Positions 59,734-64,000 of a stretch of DNA of 64,000 nucleotides are shown one piece after another. Origin of the DNA: Rhizopus arrhizus. Taxonomy: Eukaryota; Mucoromycota; Mucoromycetes; Mucorales; Rhizopodaceae. The translations under genes and the position numbers were made by a program. The stretch spans positions 1,188,001 through 1,252,000 of the forward strand of contig JAKZZE010000009.1 in assembly GCA_024220505.1 (NCBI GenBank), in the 5' to 3' direction. Position 1 is the first letter of the stretch. The number at the start of each line of letters is the position of its first letter. The notes under the pieces are model-generated. The model ran no database searches. It had not been told where the DNA came from and saw nothing but the letters and a program-made list of their open reading frames with translations.

Positions 59734-61251
59734 ATGAATTCGATAGTTTATTTTATTTTATTTATTATTTACTTGATTTCTTATTTATATTTTGCATTAT
59801 ATTTGGTAATTGTCTTGTTCTACCATTCAATACAATGTACCATCTTTTTTTTTTAAAAAAAAAAGTTAATCACATCCTTTTCTTCTTCTTCTTCTTATTA
59901 CCCCACACATAATGTCATCAACACTTGAGTTCTTTTCCAACTTGGTGATGGCTTTCCTATTAAATGATCAAGCATTCTATCCTTTGTTTTTCTTTTAAAA
60001 AGAAAAAAGAAGAAAAAGAAAAGCGATTCACATGTCAATTTAAAAGGATTTGAAAGGAGAGTATCACATGCTTATGATCGGACCTTACTTCTTTTCCCCG
60101 CATTTTTGTACGTTTACCTTTTTATTTCACATGCTTATCATTTATTTTATTGTTTGACTACAACTATTTATGCTTATAGGATTTACATTTCTTACAATAA
60201 CACAGTGAAAAAATTAAATGCTCAGTGAAATTGTTCAGATGAAAGGAAAAACTTTTACAAGAAAATCTCGTTTTATTTGAACCATTCAACAAAAAGAATA
60301 CGTCACTTTTCTTATTCCAGTTGAAGTTGAATGAATACAAAAAGAAATGTTTATCTCAGGGCAGTGACTGTAAACAATCAAAGAAAGAAAGATTGTAATA
60401 TTTCATCATTCAATTGAAATATTTACTAATCAAGCTAAAAAAGAAAGGAAAGGTCAGAGTTTCGGCGTGAGGACTTGCCGTCAGTCCTTGGAGGGTCATT
60501 AGTCACATTTTAAACAAATAGTGATTATAGCCTTCAGATTTGGAAAGCTCTTTAATCATGATGTATTCAAAGTTTAATAAACATGTCTAAACAAGTGTAT
60601 TGTAGTTAACATACAAAGAACTCGATCAACAAAACCAATTCCTGAATGCTATCCTATCCTCCTATCTCAAATATAGAATCCTTGTCATCTTTTTTTTAAA
60701 AACCTATTCGAAATAAGCTATACACATACACCTCAAAGAGAGAAAGAGAGAAAGAGAGAAAGAGAGAAAGAGAGAAAGAGAGAAAGAGAGAGAGAGAGAG
60801 AGGTACTAATATTAGTAAAATCTAAAACACGGTTATTATCAATTAGTTTGATAACATAATCTCTCAAAAGAGGGTACAAGACATTGACTCTTTCAATTCA
60901 AATAGTTATATTAAGTCAATCCTAATATACACAAACAGATTCAAGTCATTAAGATATTTCAGAAAATAACACTCTGTATTTGTATACAAGACAATTGTGA
61001 ATTCTTTTGCTTTTCTTTATAATAAACAATTGTTATAAAAACTCTGTAAAATCAAGAGATTCACCTTTAAATACCTCTTGTCTTTCATATAGTTCAAATT
61101 ACAAGCATAAACGAAAAAAAAGTAGTTTCTAAGCGGGTTGAACACTGTCGACTGTCTTTCTACTCAAATCGTCGCGAGTTGACATGATTTCATTCTCCAC
61201 ATAAAACAATGTTCCCTTTTTGTTAATTTTTTCCTTTTTTTTTCCCACCCC
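59734..61251. other. 1.5-kb gene-free interval with (GAGAAA)n microsatellite
   Basis: Holds T10-A10 at 59845-59864, purine tracts at 60000-60025, a GAGAAA/GAGAGA repeat at about 60737-60802, and CT-rich DNA before the aminopeptidase. A 72-codon frame at 59694-59912 is not supported. No RNA gene recognised. Confidence 0.6.
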
Positions 61252-63609
61252 ATGTGTGTACCTGCAGCCACTATAGATTTAAGTACTCAAGCCAACATTG
61301 ATCAAGTCAAGACAACTCATGTTCATTTGAATTGGAATGTTGACTTTGTTGGTCAAATTCTCTTTGGTAGTGTCGTGTTGGACCTTATTACACTGGTTGA
61401 TCAAGTTGATAAGGTCATTTTGGATACGAGCTATTTGAATATTCAGTCTGTAAGCTTGGAAGAACATGACTTGAAGGTATGTGTCAATCGACAGGTGGCA
61501 GAAAGAATCGCACGATAAACCTCAATTTTATACAGTTTACTGTTGCTGAAAGATATGCAAGCTTGGGTTCTGCGTTAACAATTGATTTGCCCAAGGCAAT
61601 TGCCACTTCTGGTACAAAGTTCCAAATGGAAATCAAATATGCTACTACTGAGAAATGTACAGCTGTTCAGTTCTTGCAACCCGAGTGAGTAGAAAGAGAA
61701 AGAGAGAAATAGAAAGAAAGCTGATGCAAAAAAAAAAAAAATTTTTTAAAAGACAAACTCTTGGTAAAGAACATCCTTATTTGTTTTCCCAAAGTGAACC
61801 AGTAAGTGAAAAACAAAACAACATTTTAATTTATTATTTACCTTCTTTTTTTAAAAAAGATTCATGGACGCGCCATGATCCCTTGTCAAGATTCTCCATC
61901 CATTAAAGTTACCTATTCTGCTTCTGTTACCTCTCCTCTTCCAGTTGTCATGTCTGCTCTTCGTACAGGTAGTGAAGAAGCTGGGGATGGTTTGAAGACT
62001 TATCATTTCGAGCAAAATACAACCATTCCTTCTTATTTGATTGCCATTGCTGTGGGTAACTTGGTCGGCCGTGAGATTGGTCCTCGTAGCACCGTTTGGT
62101 GTGAACCTCAAATGATAGAACAGGCTGCTTGGGAATTCTCTGTAAAAGAAAAAGAAAAAATTATAGCCGTGAAAAGTATAACTGATCATTATTTTAACAT
62201 AGGATACTGAATCATTCATCGCTACAGGTGAAGCATTGTTGACACCTTATGAATGGGGACGTTATGATTTACTGGTTTTGCCTCCTTCTTTCCCTTATGG
62301 TGGTATGGAGGTAAGTTTTTTGAAAAAAAAATGGAAATAGAAGTTTAAAGTAATTTTTATGCAGAACCCATGTCTAACATTTGTTACGCCTACTTTATTG
62401 GCTGGAGACAAAAGTGCTGTTAATGTGATTGCACATGAAATTGCTCACAGTTGGATGGGCAACTTGGTTACGACCAACTCATGGGTAAAGAAAAATTGAA
62501 GAGTAAAAACCATATAAAAAAAAGCAGAGAAATTGATGGGTTGAATTAGAAACATTACTGGTTAAACGAAGGTTGGACTGTATTTATTGAACGCAAGATT
62601 TTAGGTCGGCTTCACGGAGAAGCTACGAGACAATTTGAAGCTTTAAGTGGTAAGTATTTTTTTTTCTCACTCACTGCTGTTATAAGTAAAATGACATAAA
62701 ATACGCTCTTTTTTTTTTAAAAAAAAAAAAGGTCTCAAGGCATTGAAAGAAAGTGTAGACTTATTTGGAAGTAACTCACCAAAGACTGTTTTGAATCCTG
62801 ATCTTCGCGAAGGTGCTGATCCTGATGATTTCTTCTCAAAGGTTCCTTATGGTAAGTCACTGCAAAGAAGGTGATTTAAGCTCATATTATGTATTCATAT
62901 AGAAAAGGGATTCAACTTTTTATATCAAATTGAAAAGGTAGTTGGTGGACCTTCTGTATTTGAACCCTACATGAAGGCTTATGTTGAAAATTTCGCATCA
63001 ACTTCCATTTCTACTGAAGACTGGAAGAACTTTTTATTCAAATATATGGAAAAAGTTCATGGTCCTTCAATGATTGAAAAGTTGAATACTATCGATTTTG
63101 ATGCATGGATCAATCAGCCTGGTATGCCTCCGGTAGACAATGCGTTTGACACAACACTCGCCGACGCATGTCTCGATCTTGCCGATCGTTGGGACAAATC
63201 TCGTGACGAACAGTCTTTGGCCCAATTCTCTTCCAAGGACGTAGAAAACTTTTCTGCTGGACAAAAGATTGTATTCTTGGAACGCTTAACAGACTGTACG
63301 CCCTTGTCTCACCATGCTATCCTAAAGATGGACCAACTCTATCAATTGACCCCTAACCACAATGCTGATCTACGTCTTCGCTGGCAGCAAGTCTGTTTGA
63401 TGGCCGATTATGAACCCATCTATCCTCAAGTCGTCCAATTCATCACCCAACAAGGTCGAATGAAGTTTGTTCGTCCTCTTTATCGACTTTTACATCAAGC
63501 TAAGAATGGAGCACAACTGGCTGTTGACACTTACTTACAAAACAAATCTTTTTATCATCCTATTGCTGCTCAATTAATTGAAAAGGACATTGGCTTAGTA
63601 AAACTCTAA
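61252..63609 (+). CDS. M1 aminopeptidase, leukotriene-A4-hydrolase type
   Basis: Zinc aminopeptidase and epoxide hydrolase family (yeast LAP2). Exons: 61252-61476, 61536-61684, 61753-61801, 61860-62141, 62203-62310, 62365-62484, 62550-62649, 62732-62851, 62903-63609 (1860 nt, 619 aa; human 611). Key motifs: [36 protein letters not shown] (GGMEN substrate motif), zinc site [14 protein letters not shown] then [30 protein letters not shown] and the C-terminal helical domain. The zinc ligands HExxH and the distal Glu are all present. No signal peptide, so it is cytosolic. The start [12 protein letters not shown] follows a pyrimidine-rich leader. Confidence 0.94.
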
Positions 63610-63726
63610 AAACCTAAAGACAAATAAAAAAAACGCGCACAAAAAAAATCTGCAAACAAAGCATGATACTGATTTTGCTCTTGAAGAGTGTGAAAAAGCA
63701 TGTTTATTTGTTGCTTTTTATATTGT

Positions 63727-64000
63727 TTAATCGAAAAGACCGAAACCCATATCCTATTATAATAATTAGTTGGAGTCATACATCAAATTATAAACTTACA
63801 TCATCGGATTCTTCCTTTTCTTCTTCCTTGGCTTCAGCAGCGGGAGCATCGTTGGAAGCAGCAGCGGCACCAGCACCAGCAGCGGCAACAGCACCACCAG
63901 TAGGAACAGAGGCCATCTTTTCCTTACCTTCAGCAATGAGCTATTGAGAGTATGAGTTGAGCACTGCAAGTGGGAGAGTTATTTTTTTTTTACCTCTTCA
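63727..64000 (-). CDS. RPP2: 60S acidic ribosomal stalk protein P2, 3' part (runs off window)
   Basis: Exons on -: partial 64000-63994, 63940-63800, 63753-63727. The visible protein is [18 protein letters not shown], an Ala/Gly-rich hinge, [12 protein letters not shown] and the invariant stalk tail ending DMGFGLFD, which recruits elongation factors. ASVPTGG before the hinge favours P2 over P1. The N-terminal dimerisation domain lies beyond the window. The last coding exon is only 27 nt. It converges on the aminopeptidase, with stops 117 bp apart. Confidence 0.92.

Noticed and set aside
60737..60802. GAGAAA repeat as a coding low-complexity region
   Set aside because: No open frame with other content around it; a simple microsatellite.
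63663..63947. Ala/Ser-rich + strand frame near the right edge
   Set aside because: Antisense of the P2 hinge and intron; the - strand encodes the conserved stalk tail.

Overview
The window is nuclear DNA of an early-diverging fungus, most probably order Mucorales (Mucoromycota). It is very AT-rich, with dense genes carrying many short introns (about 45-130 nt). It encodes a fungal delta-6 fatty-acid desaturase with a fused cytochrome b5 domain (the gamma-linolenic-acid enzyme typical of Mucorales). It also has an ER Hsp90 ending in HDEL, a UFM1 E3 ligase (a pathway generally described as missing from yeasts), and LINE and Tc1/mariner relics. The species cannot be named from sequence alone.

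Region 1 (1-11.6 kb) is an accessory, repeat-rich block. A LINE fragment on + (1-1669) and a longer LINE copy on - (about 7.55-11.6 kb) form a 1,747-bp inverted repeat (1-1747 against 7469-9215). The arms match with no net indel and share the same premature stop and the same reverse-transcriptase deletion. Between the arms lie a 5'-truncated lineage-type hypothetical gene, an orphan C-terminal piece of histidinol dehydrogenase, a higher-order tandem repeat (four 137-bp cores in two 477-bp units) and a dead DD34E mariner with TA-flanked inverted ends. The mariner end is fused to the LINE 3' end in both arms.

Region 2 (11.8-36.5 kb) is ordinary gene space: RPL38, a LisH/CTLH/CRA protein, a Rab11/Ypt31 GTPase, delta-6 desaturase, UFL1, a 72-residue protein with a plant-like VQ motif, PRP18, a methyltransferase, mitochondrial MDH, TOM40, RSP5 (HECT ligase), a CoA-type mitochondrial carrier, CWC25, argininosuccinate lyase and an AMACR-like CoA transferase.

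Region 3 (36.8-64 kb) has an ArfGAP, phospholipase D1, a Ran1/Ksp1-like kinase, the SPOUT methyltransferase SFM1, VAC7, an M50-like membrane protease, GRP94, a small unknown protein, mitochondrial uL22, a secreted polygalacturonase, an F-box/LRR-like protein, a secreted aspartic protease, a membrane-anchored HSL-type alpha/beta hydrolase, an LTA4H-type aminopeptidase, and the 3' part of ribosomal P2 running off the right edge.

The genes form no single pathway, but several themes recur: splicing (PRP18, CWC25), ubiquitin or UFM1 conjugation (RSP5, UFL1, LisH/CTLH protein, F-box), mitochondrial import and ribosome (TOM40, uL22m, carrier), and membrane traffic or lipids (Rab11, ArfGAP, PLD, VAC7, desaturase). 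Gene models were built by hand from splice consensus, and for those I spliced in full the exon lengths sum to whole codons. By my count there are about 109 introns, of which five begin GC instead of GT, all with the donor GCAAGT.
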